Assembly: GCA_038561985.1 (NCBI GenBank)
Contig: CP073276.1
Location: 1,984,001 to 2,048,000 of the forward strand
Source of the DNA: Petrimonas sulfuriphila
GTDB lineage: Bacteria; Bacteroidota; Bacteroidia; Bacteroidales; Dysgonomonadaceae
DNA: 64,000 nucleotides
Reading direction: 5' to 3'
The first letter of the stretch is position 1. Each line of letters opens with the position of its first letter. Positions 16,749 through 25,928 of this stretch are shown in pieces. A program made the position numbers and the translations under genes. The notes under the pieces were generated by a model. That model did not search any database. It was not told the origin of the DNA and was given only the letters and a program-made list of their open reading frames with translations.

Positions 16749-17585
16749 TTAATCTCTTTTTTGGGGTAAATTGTAAACAACGGTTTTTATCTCTTCCGCC
16801 CATTGCATAGGACTTTTTGATTTATTCAACGATTGCCAGGGTATGGGTTCTCCAAAAGTGATGTGGAATGTTTGACCTTTGTTCTTGAACATTTCGCCTG
16901 GCAGGTATATAAGTTCTATATTGAATTTTAGTCCCAATGATTTGCGGATATTGGCAAAATTATAAAAGAAGTCTGAGTTTTTCGCGTCGAAGTGGACGGG
17001 GATAATATCCCTTTTGTGTTCAATAGCTTTTACGACAAAGTTTTTCATCCATTCCAGATCCTTTATCCGTCCGTTCTGTTTTCGGGAACACAATCCGGCG
17101 GGGAAGGTAATGACTTGGTTGTCTGACGTGTAGGCTTCGTTTATGGCTGCGGCCGATAGTTTGGCCTGTGAACCATATTTGTTGACCGGAACAAAAATGG
17201 ATTCGAGGTTCCTGATGTTTAACAAAACATCGTTAACCAGGTATTTGATTTTCCCCTTATATTTTTCCCCTAAATAAGCCGATAGGCAAATCCCGTCCAG
17301 GCCACCCAGCGGGTGATTGGAAGCAAAAACAAATTTTCCCTCCGCGGGAATATTTTCTTCCCCGTGGATTTTTAGGTTGACTTTAAACTCTTTATCCACC
17401 AGGGCGAGCATAAAATCAACACCCTGCTTATCCCGGTTACGCTCGATGATCGCATTTAATTCATCCTGATGAATGGTGCGCTTTAAATAATTAACGACAA
17501 ATTTGGGGATTTTCTTGTAGTGTTTTTTTGCTTTAGCCTGCAAAACACCATCGATATCTAATTTGAAATCAGTTTTTTCCGACAT
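16749..17585 (-). CDS. glsA: Glycine-lipid O-acyltransferase (PlsC-like)
   Basis: A 278-residue lysophospholipid-type acyltransferase, predicted to add the second acyl chain to the N-acyl-glycine made by GlsB. The PlsC block I reads FASNHPLGGLDG; the later blocks are FVPVNKYGSQAKLSAAAI and ITFPAGLCSRKQNG. Block I has five residues between the His and the Asp rather than the usual four, a spacing noted as a finding. No clear transmembrane helix is visible, so membrane association is probably peripheral. It is divergent from mraZ and upstream of glsB in one transcript. Function is by homology to the Bacteroides thetaiotaomicron pair. Confidence 0.82.
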   Translation of the reverse strand: MSEKTDFKLDIDGVLQAKAKKHYKKIPKFVVNYLKRTIHQDELNAIIERNRDKQGVDFMLALVDKEFKVNLKIHGEENIPAEGKFVFASNHPLGGLDGICLSAYLGEKYKGKIKYLVNDVLLNIRNLESIFVPVNKYGSQAKLSAAAINEAYTSDNQVITFPAGLCSRKQNGRIKDLEWMKNFVVKAIEHKRDIIPVHFDAKNSDFFYNFANIRKSLGLKFNIELIYLPGEMFKNKGQTFHITFGEPIPWQSLNKSKSPMQWAEEIKTVVYNLPQKRD

Positions 17586-17606
17586 AATGACTTTCCTACG
17601 GACTTA

Positions 17607-17614
17607 CAAAAATA
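17607..17614 (-). promoter_or_regulatory. Candidate -7 box of glsA-glsB
   Basis: Reads TATTTTTG on the minus strand (TAnnTTTG), 22 bp upstream of the glsA start. A near-match -33 (CTTG) lies 22 bp further upstream. Confidence 0.4.
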
Positions 17615-17675
17615 CAAAATAATTAAGAATAAAGGACAAGCAGATCTCATTTATTTAAAACGGTAGAAATATTCT

Positions 17676-17702
17676 ACACTATTTTATGGGATTAAATAGT
17701 GT
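17676..17702. repeat. Perfect 9-bp inverted repeat in the glsA/mraZ divergent region
   Basis: ACACTATTT and AAATAGTGT are separated by 9 nt, between the promoters of the two divergent operons. No T-tract accompanies it and no gene ends here, so an operator is as likely as a hairpin. Confidence 0.4.
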
Positions 17703-17761
17703 GTAAGTTGCATCTAATCAGCATTTAAAGAACTTGTTGATAACTTTATTAAAAATAATGT

Positions 17762-17801
17762 GTGGAAAAGTGGGGGAAAGTGGATTTATTTTGTAATTTT
17801 A
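17762..17801 (+). promoter_or_regulatory. mraZ promoter with MraZ-box-like GTGG repeats
   Basis: Three GTGG motifs lie in direct orientation at 17762, 17770 and 17780, resembling the GTGGG-type repeats bound by MraZ upstream of its own gene. They are followed by TAATTTTA at 17794-17801, one base off the TAnnTTTG -7 consensus. The repeats occupy the -33 region, where bound MraZ would repress the whole division cluster. Confidence 0.5.
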
Positions 17802-17829
17802 CCGCAAAAATCATAGAATTAAGAATATA

Positions 17830-18273
17830 GTGTTGCAATTCCTGGGAAATATTGAAGCAAAAACCGATGCGAAGGGGCGGATATTTGTGCCGGCAGTTTT
17901 TCGTAAGCGTCTGCAGGGTGCAGAAGAAGAGTTTTTGGTGCTTCGCAAGGATATTTTTCAGGATTGTTTGGTACTTTATCCCGGTACAGTCTGGGAAAAC
18001 GAGATCGAAACACTCAGGAGCCGGCTCAACAAGTGGAACAAGGAGCAACAGCAGGTTTTCCGTCAGTTTGTGCTCGACGCCGAACGGATTGAAATGGATG
18101 CAAGCGGGCGAATTTTAATCCCTAAGCGCTATATGGTGCTGGTGGGTATCGAATCTGAAGTTCGTTTTCTGGGTGTGGATAATACTATTGAGATATGGGC
18201 GAAAGAAAAACTCGAAAAGCCGTTGGTTGATCCCGATGAGTTTTCAGAAAGGTTGCAAGAGCTGATGTCCTGA
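17830..18273 (+). CDS. mraZ: MraZ, transcriptional regulator of the dcw cluster
   Basis: A 147-residue AbrB-fold DNA-binding protein that forms a ring and represses the division and cell-wall cluster it heads. Two tandem MraZ repeats are visible: FLGNIEAKTDAKGRIFVPAVFRK near residues 4-26, and ERIEMDASGRILIPKRYM near residues 78-95; the DxxGR-I-P pattern is the signature. The start is GTG at 17830 or the following TTG at 17833; no ATG is available in frame, and either gives the normal N-terminus. It is followed immediately by rsmH, and GTGG repeats that could be its own operator lie upstream. Confidence 0.93.
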   Translation: MLQFLGNIEAKTDAKGRIFVPAVFRKRLQGAEEEFLVLRKDIFQDCLVLYPGTVWENEIETLRSRLNKWNKEQQQVFRQFVLDAERIEMDASGRILIPKRYMVLVGIESEVRFLGVDNTIEIWAKEKLEKPLVDPDEFSERLQELMS

Positions 18274-18280
18274 TGTGTCC

Positions 18281-19189
18281 ATGAATTTAAAAATATACCA
18301 CATACCGGCATTGCTTCAAGAAAGTGTAGGTGGGTTGAATATCCGTCCCGATGGGGTTTATGTTGACGTGACATTTGGAGGAGGTGGGCACTCGAAAGAA
18401 ATATTGAAGCGGTTGGGAAAGAATGGCAGACTGCTTGCCTTTGACCAGGATGAAGATGCATACCAAAACCATATCCCGGACCCGCGTTTCACATTCGTAA
18501 AAAGTAATTTTCGATTTTTGAAGAATTTTCTGCGCTATCACCGGATAGATGAGGTGGATGGAATTCTTGCCGATTTAGGGGTGTCGTCGCATCATTTTGA
18601 CGATTCGGATCGTGGATTTTCCTTTCGGTTGCCGGGAGATCTGGATATGCGGATGAACCGGCTGTCCAGAAAAACAGCCGCTGATGTTTTGAATGAATAT
18701 TCGGAAGAGAAGTTGTCGGATATTTTTTTCTTTTACGGGGAATTGAAAAGTGCGCGGAAGATTGCAACGGCCGTTTCTGCTTATCGCCGGTCGAAAAAGA
18801 TCGGTGCCGTTTCTGATTTCCTGGAGATTATGAAGCCGTTCGCCTTTCGAGAAAAAGAAAATAAAACCCTGGCTCAGGCTTTTCAGGCGTTGCGTATTGA
18901 GGTGAATGATGAGCTGGAAGCGCTGGAGAAAATGTTGATCCAGGGACTGGAGATGCTGAAATCCGGTGGGCGATTCAGTGTCATTTCCTATCATTCGCTG
19001 GAGGACCGGTTAGTGAAGAATTTCTTTAAGGCCGGAAATTTCGAGGGGCATATCATCAAGGATTTTTACGGTAACAGGGAAACCCCGTTTGAATTGATCA
19101 ACAGGAAAGTGATTGTTCCAACGGAACAAGAGCAGGTGGACAATCCGCGTTCGAGAAGTGCCAAACTGCGAATTGCAGAGAAAATATAA
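18281..19189 (+). CDS. rsmH: RsmH (MraW), 16S rRNA cytosine-1402 N4-methyltransferase
   Basis: A methyltransferase of about 302 residues that adds the N4-methyl group to C1402 of 16S rRNA, the same nucleotide whose ribose RsmI (left edge) methylates. Motif I is VDVTFGGGGHSKEIL near residue 26, followed by LLAFDQDEDAY. The family segment GILADLGVSSHHFDD and the C-terminal SYHSLEDRLVKNFF are present. A GTG at 18275 is also possible and would add two residues (MS); the ATG at 18281 is preferred. It lies directly after mraZ as in nearly all dcw clusters. Confidence 0.95.
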   Translation: MNLKIYHIPALLQESVGGLNIRPDGVYVDVTFGGGGHSKEILKRLGKNGRLLAFDQDEDAYQNHIPDPRFTFVKSNFRFLKNFLRYHRIDEVDGILADLGVSSHHFDDSDRGFSFRLPGDLDMRMNRLSRKTAADVLNEYSEEKLSDIFFFYGELKSARKIATAVSAYRRSKKIGAVSDFLEIMKPFAFREKENKTLAQAFQALRIEVNDELEALEKMLIQGLEMLKSGGRFSVISYHSLEDRLVKNFFKAGNFEGHIIKDFYGNRETPFELINRKVIVPTEQEQVDNPRSRSAKLRIAEKI

Positions 19190-19213
19190 TGGAGGGAGTT
19201 TGCACCTCACAAA

Positions 19214-19558
19214 ATGATGAAAGTGAAGCTAGACAACATAAGAAAATCATTCGTACACGTTTTCGGTGGAAATGTGTTGACGGAGAACTTTTTCGTCAGG
19301 AACCTTACATTTATTTTGGTTTTGGTTGTCATTATGATTTTGTTCATCAGCCACCGGTACACGGTTTTGCAGCGTATAGCAGAGATGGAGCGCCTGAAAG
19401 TTGAGTTGAAGGACGCTAAGTATGAGTCGCTAGACATTTCATCCGACTTGACTGAAGCCAGCCGCCAGGGACAAATCGAAAAAAGGGTGGAAGAGTCGGG
19501 TTTAGAGTTGAAAATAAATAACCAACCGGTTTATCGCATTCAGAAAGGGAAAAAATGA
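19214..19558 (+). CDS. ftsL: FtsL-like cell division protein
   Basis: A small bitopic membrane protein of 114 residues in the ftsL position between rsmH and the division transpeptidase. A cytoplasmic N-terminus of about 28 residues is followed by one transmembrane helix (LTFILVLVVIMILFISH, residues 31-47) and a periplasmic coiled coil (VLQRIAEMERLKVELKDAKY). FtsL partners with FtsB and FtsQ to activate septal peptidoglycan synthesis. Sequence identity across FtsL proteins is low, so the call depends on size, topology and position. It starts ATGATG, so the start could be one codon later. The next gene begins 1 bp after its stop. Confidence 0.85.
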   Translation: MMKVKLDNIRKSFVHVFGGNVLTENFFVRNLTFILVLVVIMILFISHRYTVLQRIAEMERLKVELKDAKYESLDISSDLTEASRQGQIEKRVEESGLELKINNQPVYRIQKGKK

Positions 19559-19559
19559 A

Positions 19560-21758
19560 ATGGGAAAGAAAACCGACGAAAACAAAAAGAGGATTTTAAA
19601 TCGTTACGGCTTAATTGTATTCCTCCTTCTGGGAGTTGGGCTAATGATTATTTTCTCTGCAGGAAAGATCGTTTTTACGGCGGAAGGAAAGAAGTGGCGG
19701 GAAGTAGGGGAAAGAGAAACCATTATCAAAGACCGCGTCATTCTTCCTAAGCGAGGAAATATCTATACTTATGATGGGAAGCTTCTGGCTACCAGTGAGC
19801 CTTTGTACAGTGTGTACATGGATTTCTGGGCAGAGGGGATGAGAAAAGATACGTTGATGAAGTATGTTGGTGACCTTTCGGTAGCCCTCGCTAAAAAGTT
19901 TCCCGACAGAACGGCCTCGCAATACAGAAACATTATCCTGAACGGATGGAAACTACGCGAAAAGGAGGAGCGGCAACTGCAGGAGAATGCCACAAAAGGC
20001 AGTGAGAAGAAGGTAGCGCTGAGGTCGCGCTATGTGCGTATCCTTCGTCCTGACATCTCCTACGTTGACTTGAAAGAGATTCGTACCTATCCGTTCCTCA
20101 ACCAGCGTTCCAACCGCAGCGGACTAATTGCCGAGGAAAAAAATGCGCGGAAACGCCCCTTCGGGAACCTCGCCAACAGAACGGTTGGAAACGTATACAA
20201 AGACCTTGAGAAAGGGGGAGCAAGCGGACTGGAATTAAAATACGACTCCCTGTTGAGGGGGATTGAAGGGGTGAAAAGCCGACAAAAAATACAGGGCCGC
20301 TGGACCGATATAGAGGAGATTGCCGCTAAAGACGGATACGATATCGTAACTACGCTCGATGCCGATATTCAGGATGTGACGGAGCGTGCGCTCCGGGCAA
20401 AGCTTGAAGAGACGGCGGCTGAATCGGGGACGGCAATTATTATGGAAACCAAAACAGGTGAGATTAAGGGGATTGCCAACTTGGACCGGATGAGTAACGG
20501 GAACTATGGTGAGGGTAATCCCAATGCTTTTTCCTACATGAACGAACCGGGATCTACCTTCAAGACCGTAACGGTCATGGTGGCAATCGATGACGGATTG
20601 ATAACTCCTGCCGACTCCTTTCACGTGGGCAACGGACTGTATCAGTACAACGGAAAGTGGGTGCGCGACCACTATTGGCGACAGGGCCGTGACCGGGGAT
20701 ACCTTACGGTAAAGGAAGGGATAGAAGTCTCTTCAAACGTGGTGATGAGTAAAATTGTACTTAAAGCATACGGTGATGATCCGGCAAAATTTGTAAAAGG
20801 CATTGACAGGATAGGCTTACGAAAAAAACTCACCTGGGATGTCCCGTTGAACGGAATTGAAGGAACATCATCCATTCGTTTTCCCGATGATAAGGTAAAT
20901 TACTGGTCCAAAACCACACTGCCGTGGATGTCTTTCGGTTATGAATCCAAAGTTCCACCCATCTATATGCTGATGTTCTACAACGGTATTGCCAACGGTG
21001 GAAAAATGATCAAGCCGTTTATCGCTAAAACATTGTTGAAAGACGGAAAAGTGGTGGAAGAGTATAAGGCGGAAGTGGTGAACGAAAAGATGTGTAAAGA
21101 TAGCACCCTGATCCAAATCCAGGATATGCTGGTAGGGGTTATTGAGAACGGGACGGCGAAAGTTGTGAAATCGGACTATTTCCCTATTGCAGGAAAAACG
21201 GGAACAGCACAAATAGCCAGTGGTGGCGGATACAGCGATTATTACGTTTCGTTCTGCGGATACTTCCCCGCAGACGACCCAACCTATACGTGTTTCGTAG
21301 GTATCAGAAAACCTCGAGGAGTTCCGTCAGGCGGAGGACAAGCAGGTATGGTTTTCAAAAATATCGCGGAGCAGACGTATGTTAAGCGGACTCAGCTTGC
21401 CCCTGAACAAGCACGGATAGATTCTACCCTGCAGAAAATGCCGGCTATTAAAAGCGGAAGCTGGGGAAACAGTCAGGCGGTACTGTCGATGCTGAATTTC
21501 AAATCTTACGTTTCGGATTCCGCTTCCGACTGGGTGAAAGTAAAATACGACAGCGTTGCTTATCATCCACAGGCATTGGCGATAAATAAGAATTCGGTGC
21601 CAAATGTGTTGGGCATGGGTGCAAAAGATGCGGTTTACCTGCTCGAAAAATCAGGATTAAGGGTCAATCTGACCGGCTCGGGGAAAGTGGTTTCGCAATC
21701 GTTCACTCCGGAGAGCAAACTGATTAGAGGTACAACCATTAGCATAACGTTGCGGTAA
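19560..21758 (+). CDS. ftsI: Division-specific penicillin-binding protein with PASTA domain (FtsI/PBP3)
   Basis: A 732-residue class B penicillin-binding protein that crosslinks septal peptidoglycan. It has an N-terminal membrane anchor (residues 17-35), a dimerisation/pedestal domain, and a transpeptidase domain with all three active-site motifs: STFK (Ser332 to Lys335), SSN (391-393) and KTG (546-548). A C-terminal PASTA domain (VPNVLGMGAKDAVYLLEKSG) occupies the last 60 residues, as in most Bacteroidetes FtsI. The protein is longer than the proteobacterial enzyme because of the PASTA domain and a charged insertion around residues 130-160. It sits between ftsL and murE. Confidence 0.93.
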   Translation: MGKKTDENKKRILNRYGLIVFLLLGVGLMIIFSAGKIVFTAEGKKWREVGERETIIKDRVILPKRGNIYTYDGKLLATSEPLYSVYMDFWAEGMRKDTLMKYVGDLSVALAKKFPDRTASQYRNIILNGWKLREKEERQLQENATKGSEKKVALRSRYVRILRPDISYVDLKEIRTYPFLNQRSNRSGLIAEEKNARKRPFGNLANRTVGNVYKDLEKGGASGLELKYDSLLRGIEGVKSRQKIQGRWTDIEEIAAKDGYDIVTTLDADIQDVTERALRAKLEETAAESGTAIIMETKTGEIKGIANLDRMSNGNYGEGNPNAFSYMNEPGSTFKTVTVMVAIDDGLITPADSFHVGNGLYQYNGKWVRDHYWRQGRDRGYLTVKEGIEVSSNVVMSKIVLKAYGDDPAKFVKGIDRIGLRKKLTWDVPLNGIEGTSSIRFPDDKVNYWSKTTLPWMSFGYESKVPPIYMLMFYNGIANGGKMIKPFIAKTLLKDGKVVEEYKAEVVNEKMCKDSTLIQIQDMLVGVIENGTAKVVKSDYFPIAGKTGTAQIASGGGYSDYYVSFCGYFPADDPTYTCFVGIRKPRGVPSGGGQAGMVFKNIAEQTYVKRTQLAPEQARIDSTLQKMPAIKSGSWGNSQAVLSMLNFKSYVSDSASDWVKVKYDSVAYHPQALAINKNSVPNVLGMGAKDAVYLLEKSGLRVNLTGSGKVVSQSFTPESKLIRGTTISITLR

Positions 21759-21773
21759 AAAACAGATATTAAT

Positions 21774-23234
21774 ATGAAACTGAGTCAACTTACAGAAAGG
21801 TGTAAAATCGTGGCAATTCACGGGGAAGAGAATGTGGAAGTTGAAAGTATCACTTCCGATTCCCGCCAGGTGCAAAAAGGTTCGCTTTTTATCGCAGTGG
21901 AGGGTATCAATACCGATGGACACGATTATATTGCCAAGGCGATAGAACAGGATGTGTTGGTCGTGGTGTATGATAAGCCGATGTTTGAAGAGTATTTTTC
22001 GAGAGTTACGTACGTTCAGGTCGAAAATTCGGCCGTCGCTTTGGCGCAAATCGCTTCTGTCTGGTACGGGAACCCATCGGAGCAGTTGAAGCTGGTTGGT
22101 GTAACCGGAACGAACGGAAAGACAACCGTCGCTACATTACTGTACAGGATGTTTCGGACATTGGGGTATGGCGCAGGCTTGCTCTCAACCGTAACCAACT
22201 GTGTAAACGATGACAGTTACCCCACCACGCATACCACCCTTGACCCCATCACCCTAAACTCTTTTTTGAGGAAGATGGTTGATGCCGGTTGCGAATATGC
22301 CTTTATGGAAGTGAGTTCCCATGCCATTCATCAAAAACGGGTCTACGGACTGCGTTTCCAAGGGGGGATTTTCACCAACCTCACGCAGGACCACCTGGAT
22401 TATCACAAGAACATGTTGGAGTATCGGAACGTGAAAAAAGCTTTTTTCGACGCTTTGCCCGAAACCGCTTTTGCCCTTACCAACTCGGATGATAAAAACG
22501 GAGGGGTGATGCTTCAAAATACAAAGGCCAAACGATATACTTATTCCGTAAAAGGATTGGCGGATTTTAAAGCACGGATTTTCGAGAAACATTTTGATGG
22601 GACCGAAATAGAAATTAACGGGAAACAGCTGATTGTACAGTTTGTGGGTGTTTTTAATGTGTATAACCTGCTGGCGGTTTATGGTGTATCTGTTTTGCTG
22701 GGAGAAGAACCGGAGGAGGTACTCAGGATATTAAGCGTTTTGAAACCTGTGGCCGGACGTTTCCAGACATTACGATCGCCCGGAAATTTTACCGCCATTG
22801 TAGACTATGCCCATACACCCGACGCTTTGACTAATGTTCTCAATGCTATCCACGAAGTGCTGGATCAGAAGGGCAATATAATAACGGTAGTAGGATGCGG
22901 CGGTAACCGAGACAGGACCAAACGTCCGTTAATGGCGCGTGAAGCGGTGGAGTTGAGCAACCGGGTAATCCTGACCTCCGATAATCCCCGGTTCGAAGAG
23001 CCGCAGGATATCATTGACGACATGGTAGCCGGTTTGGATGATGAGCAACGCCGCAGTGCACTTTCGATCGTGGATCGTCGTGAAGCGATAAAAACCGCTT
23101 GTGCACTGGCCAAGCCAGGTGATATTATTCTCGTTGCCGGAAAAGGACACGAAGACTACCAGGAAATTAAAGGCGTGAAGTATCATTTTGACGATAAAGA
23201 AGAGTTGGAAAAAATATTCCACACGTCACCATAA
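21774..23234 (+). CDS. murE: UDP-MurNAc-L-Ala-D-Glu:meso-diaminopimelate ligase
   Basis: A 486-residue cytoplasmic Mur ligase that adds the third residue to the peptidoglycan stem peptide. The ATP-binding loop is [14 protein letters not shown] (Lys116). The substrate-selecting motif is DNPR (in [10 protein letters not shown], near residue 404), which marks meso-diaminopimelate rather than lysine as the amino acid added. This agrees with the Gram-negative cell wall of Bacteroidetes. The carbamylated lysine region and the C-terminal [10 protein letters not shown] segment are present. It follows ftsI after 15 bp. No murF follows it, unlike in Proteobacteria. Confidence 0.96.
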   Translation: MKLSQLTERCKIVAIHGEENVEVESITSDSRQVQKGSLFIAVEGINTDGHDYIAKAIEQDVLVVVYDKPMFEEYFSRVTYVQVENSAVALAQIASVWYGNPSEQLKLVGVTGTNGKTTVATLLYRMFRTLGYGAGLLSTVTNCVNDDSYPTTHTTLDPITLNSFLRKMVDAGCEYAFMEVSSHAIHQKRVYGLRFQGGIFTNLTQDHLDYHKNMLEYRNVKKAFFDALPETAFALTNSDDKNGGVMLQNTKAKRYTYSVKGLADFKARIFEKHFDGTEIEINGKQLIVQFVGVFNVYNLLAVYGVSVLLGEEPEEVLRILSVLKPVAGRFQTLRSPGNFTAIVDYAHTPDALTNVLNAIHEVLDQKGNIITVVGCGGNRDRTKRPLMAREAVELSNRVILTSDNPRFEEPQDIIDDMVAGLDDEQRRSALSIVDRREAIKTACALAKPGDIILVAGKGHEDYQEIKGVKYHFDDKEELEKIFHTSP

Positions 23235-23247
23235 CTCATAACTAAAT

Positions 23248-24507
23248 ATGCTGTACTATCTATTTCAATATTTGGACAAACTTGACTTCCCCGGAGCGGG
23301 AATGTTTCAGTTTGTTACGTTCCGGGCAGCACTCGCCGCCCTTGTTTCGTTGCTTTTCTCGGTAATTGTCGGTGCCAGGATCATTCGTAAACTACAAAAG
23401 AAGCAGATAGGGGAAACCATTCGCAACCTTGACCTGGAAGGACAATACAGCAAGCGGGGAACGCCAACTATGGGTGGTGTTATCATTATCCTCTCTATTT
23501 TGGTGTCGATATTGCTGATGGGTAAATTAGAGAATATCTATATCATTATAATGATAATAAGCACGATCTGGTTGGGTGCTTTAGGCTTTGCCGATGATTA
23601 TATCAAGGTATTTAAAAAAGACAAGGAAGGGCTGAAAGGAAAAATCAAAGTCGTGGCACAAGTCGGTTTGGGTTTGATTGTAGGCTTGATGATGTACTGG
23701 AGCCCCGATATCGTTGCGCGTGAGAACACCGAAATCCGGGTGAATAATGTCATTGAACAGGTGCAGTATAAAGATCAGAATGTCAAGACCACAAAAACGA
23801 CCATCCCTTTTGTGAAAAACAATAATTTTGATTATCGCTGGCTCGTTTCGTGGATGGGCGATTTTGCCGATGAAGCGGTCTGGGTTGTCTTTGTGCTTTC
23901 TGTAATTCTGATTGTTACGGCAGTTTCAAACAGTGCGAACTTGACGGACGGACTGGATGGCCTGGCCTCCGGATCGTCAGCGGTCATCGGTGTGGCGCTG
24001 GGAGTCCTGGCATACGTGTCCGGGCGTGTCGACTTTGCTTCATACCTGAACATCATGTACATCCCCGGAGGGGATGAACTGATGGTTTTTGCCGCTGCAT
24101 TTGTGGGGGCTACTGTCGGTTTTCTCTGGTACAACGCCTATCCCGCCCAGGTTTTTATGGGCGATACGGGTAGCCTGACGTTAGGCGGGATTATCGGGGT
24201 TTTTGCCGTGCTTATCCATAAGGAGATGCTGCTTCCTATCTTGTGCGGGGTGTTTTTTGTAGAAGCCCTCTCTGTAATTCTGCAGGTCACTTACTTTAAA
24301 TATACAAAAAAAAGATCGGGTATCGGGAAACGGGTGTTTAAAATGTCGCCCCTGCATCACCATTTTCAGAAAGCAGGAAATGCCGGGATCGATGCCCTGA
24401 TTCAGAAACCGCTGATCCCGATCACCGAACCCAAGATCGTTTCGCGATTCTGGCTTATAGGAATGATTCTGGCGGTAATAGCCGTAGCAACGTTGAAGAT
24501 GAGGTAG
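23248..24507 (+). CDS. mraY: Phospho-N-acetylmuramoyl-pentapeptide transferase (MraY)
   Basis: An integral membrane enzyme of 419 residues that makes lipid I from UDP-MurNAc-pentapeptide and undecaprenyl phosphate. About ten hydrophobic helices can be drawn. The diagnostic motifs are GTPTMGG, FADDYIK, NLTDGLDGLASG, MGDTGSL and the cytoplasmic loop MSPLHHHFQ. Residues about 160-205 form a charged periplasmic insertion (ENTEIRVNNVIEQVQYKDQ) that makes the protein longer than E. coli MraY (360 residues); such insertions are usual in Bacteroidetes. It lies between murE and murD in the single rightward transcript. Confidence 0.96.
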   Translation: MLYYLFQYLDKLDFPGAGMFQFVTFRAALAALVSLLFSVIVGARIIRKLQKKQIGETIRNLDLEGQYSKRGTPTMGGVIIILSILVSILLMGKLENIYIIIMIISTIWLGALGFADDYIKVFKKDKEGLKGKIKVVAQVGLGLIVGLMMYWSPDIVARENTEIRVNNVIEQVQYKDQNVKTTKTTIPFVKNNNFDYRWLVSWMGDFADEAVWVVFVLSVILIVTAVSNSANLTDGLDGLASGSSAVIGVALGVLAYVSGRVDFASYLNIMYIPGGDELMVFAAAFVGATVGFLWYNAYPAQVFMGDTGSLTLGGIIGVFAVLIHKEMLLPILCGVFFVEALSVILQVTYFKYTKKRSGIGKRVFKMSPLHHHFQKAGNAGIDALIQKPLIPITEPKIVSRFWLIGMILAVIAVATLKMR

Positions 24508-24517
24508 TAAATCATAT

Positions 24518-24538
24518 ATTATGAATTATGAATTAATA
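24518..24538 (+). repeat. ATGAATT heptamer repeat spanning the murD start
   Basis: ATT followed by ATGAATTATGAATTAATA, with the murD start codon at 24521 inside it. The same 21 bases recur exactly at the murC start (28383-28403), and a longer version precedes ftsW. Confidence 0.8.
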
Positions 24539-25858
24539 ATATTGGGTGGTGGCGAATCGGGAGTAGGTTCTGCCATTCTTGCTAAGGCGAAAGGAATCCG
24601 GGTTTTCCTTTCTGATTCTGGAATGCTTAAGGGGGAACACCGGAAAACGCTTGTCGACTACGGAATTGATTTTGAAGAAGGCGGCCACACAGAGGAGAGC
24701 ATCCTCTCTGCGAGCGAGATAGTAAAGAGCCCGGGCATTCCCGATACCATACCCTTGATGCAGAAAATTATTTCAAAAGGAATCCGGGTGATATCCGAAA
24801 TTGAGTTTGCCGGAAGGTATACCCACGCCAAGATGATCTGTATTACCGGGAGCAACGGTAAAACCACTACGGCAAGCCTTATTTATCACATCCTGAAATC
24901 GGCAGGACTAAACGTGGGGCTGGGAGGAAACATAGGCAAAAGCTTTGCCAGGCAGGTGGCGGAAGAGAATTTCGACTACTTTGTGCTGGAGCTAAGTAGT
25001 TTTCAGCTGGAAGGCGTGTATGATTTTAAAGCGGATATCGCCGTATTGATGAACATAACTCCCGACCACTTAGATAGGTACGATCACAATATGCAAAATT
25101 ACGTGGATGCAAAAATGCGAATCATACGCAACCATAAAATGGGAGATTCTTTTATTTACTGGATAGACGATCCGGTAGTGACAAAGGAAATCGAAAAACT
25201 TAAACCCGCATCTGATTTATATTCTTTTACTGAAAAAAATAATCAACGGGCTGCGGCTTATTCGGAGGGCAATAAAATGTATATACAAACCAAAGGAACT
25301 GTTTTTGATATGGAGTTGGAATTGCTGGCGTTACAGGGAATGCATAATTTGTATAACTCTATGGCGTCGGGGATTGTGGCTAAATTACTTGATATCTCGG
25401 ACGATAATTTACGCCTGGCTCTTTCTGACTTTAAAGGCGTTCCGCACCGCTTGGAAAAAGTAGCGTCGGTGCGAGGTGTGCAATACATAAATGACTCCAA
25501 GGCTACCAACGTAAACTCGTGCTGGTACGCACTTCAGAGTATGCGCACGAAAGTTGTGCTGATTCTTGGCGGTACCGATAAGGGAAACGATTACACCGAG
25601 ATTGAAGAGCTGGTAAGGCAAAAGGCTAGGGGGTTGATATTCCTGGGAAAAGATAACCGCAAGCTGCGTGCTTTCTTCGACGGGATCGTCCCCGACATAG
25701 AAGAGGTAAACTCCATGAAAGATGCTGTTGATACCGCTTACCGGATGGCAGAAAAAGGGGATACCGTATTGCTGTCGCCCTGTTGCGCCAGCTTCGACCT
25801 GTTCCAGAATTACGAGGACCGTGGTAATCAATTCAAGGATTGTGTGAGGAGGCTGTGA
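24521..25858 (+). CDS. murD: UDP-MurNAc-L-alanine:D-glutamate ligase
   Basis: A 445-residue cytoplasmic Mur ligase that adds D-glutamate to UDP-MurNAc-L-alanine. The ATP loop is ITGSNGKTTTASLIY near residue 109, followed by GNIGKSF, the ELSSFQLEG segment, NITPDHLDRY and NDSKATN, all typical of MurD. The N-terminal Rossmann-like domain begins IILGGGESGVGSA. The first six codons, ATGAATTATGAATTAATA, are identical to those of murC and derive from a heptamer repeat. Length is normal. A 67-bp gap with more heptamer copies separates it from ftsW. Confidence 0.96.
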   Translation: MNYELIILGGGESGVGSAILAKAKGIRVFLSDSGMLKGEHRKTLVDYGIDFEEGGHTEESILSASEIVKSPGIPDTIPLMQKIISKGIRVISEIEFAGRYTHAKMICITGSNGKTTTASLIYHILKSAGLNVGLGGNIGKSFARQVAEENFDYFVLELSSFQLEGVYDFKADIAVLMNITPDHLDRYDHNMQNYVDAKMRIIRNHKMGDSFIYWIDDPVVTKEIEKLKPASDLYSFTEKNNQRAAAYSEGNKMYIQTKGTVFDMELELLALQGMHNLYNSMASGIVAKLLDISDDNLRLALSDFKGVPHRLEKVASVRGVQYINDSKATNVNSCWYALQSMRTKVVLILGGTDKGNDYTEIEELVRQKARGLIFLGKDNRKLRAFFDGIVPDIEEVNSMKDAVDTAYRMAEKGDTVLLSPCCASFDLFQNYEDRGNQFKDCVRRL

Positions 25859-25899
25859 GGTTTAAAGTTCAAAGTTGCTAAAGGCTAATTGTGAATTCT

Positions 25900-25928
25900 G
25901 CATTATGAATTATGAATTATGAATTATG
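25900..25928 (+). repeat. Tandem ATGAATT heptamers before ftsW
   Basis: Three full ATGAATT units plus a final ATG, preceded by GCATT. Reading from the first ATG gives the minicistron MNYEL followed by TGA; the last ATG (25926) is the ftsW start. The same unit occurs at the murD and murC starts. Confidence 0.8.
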
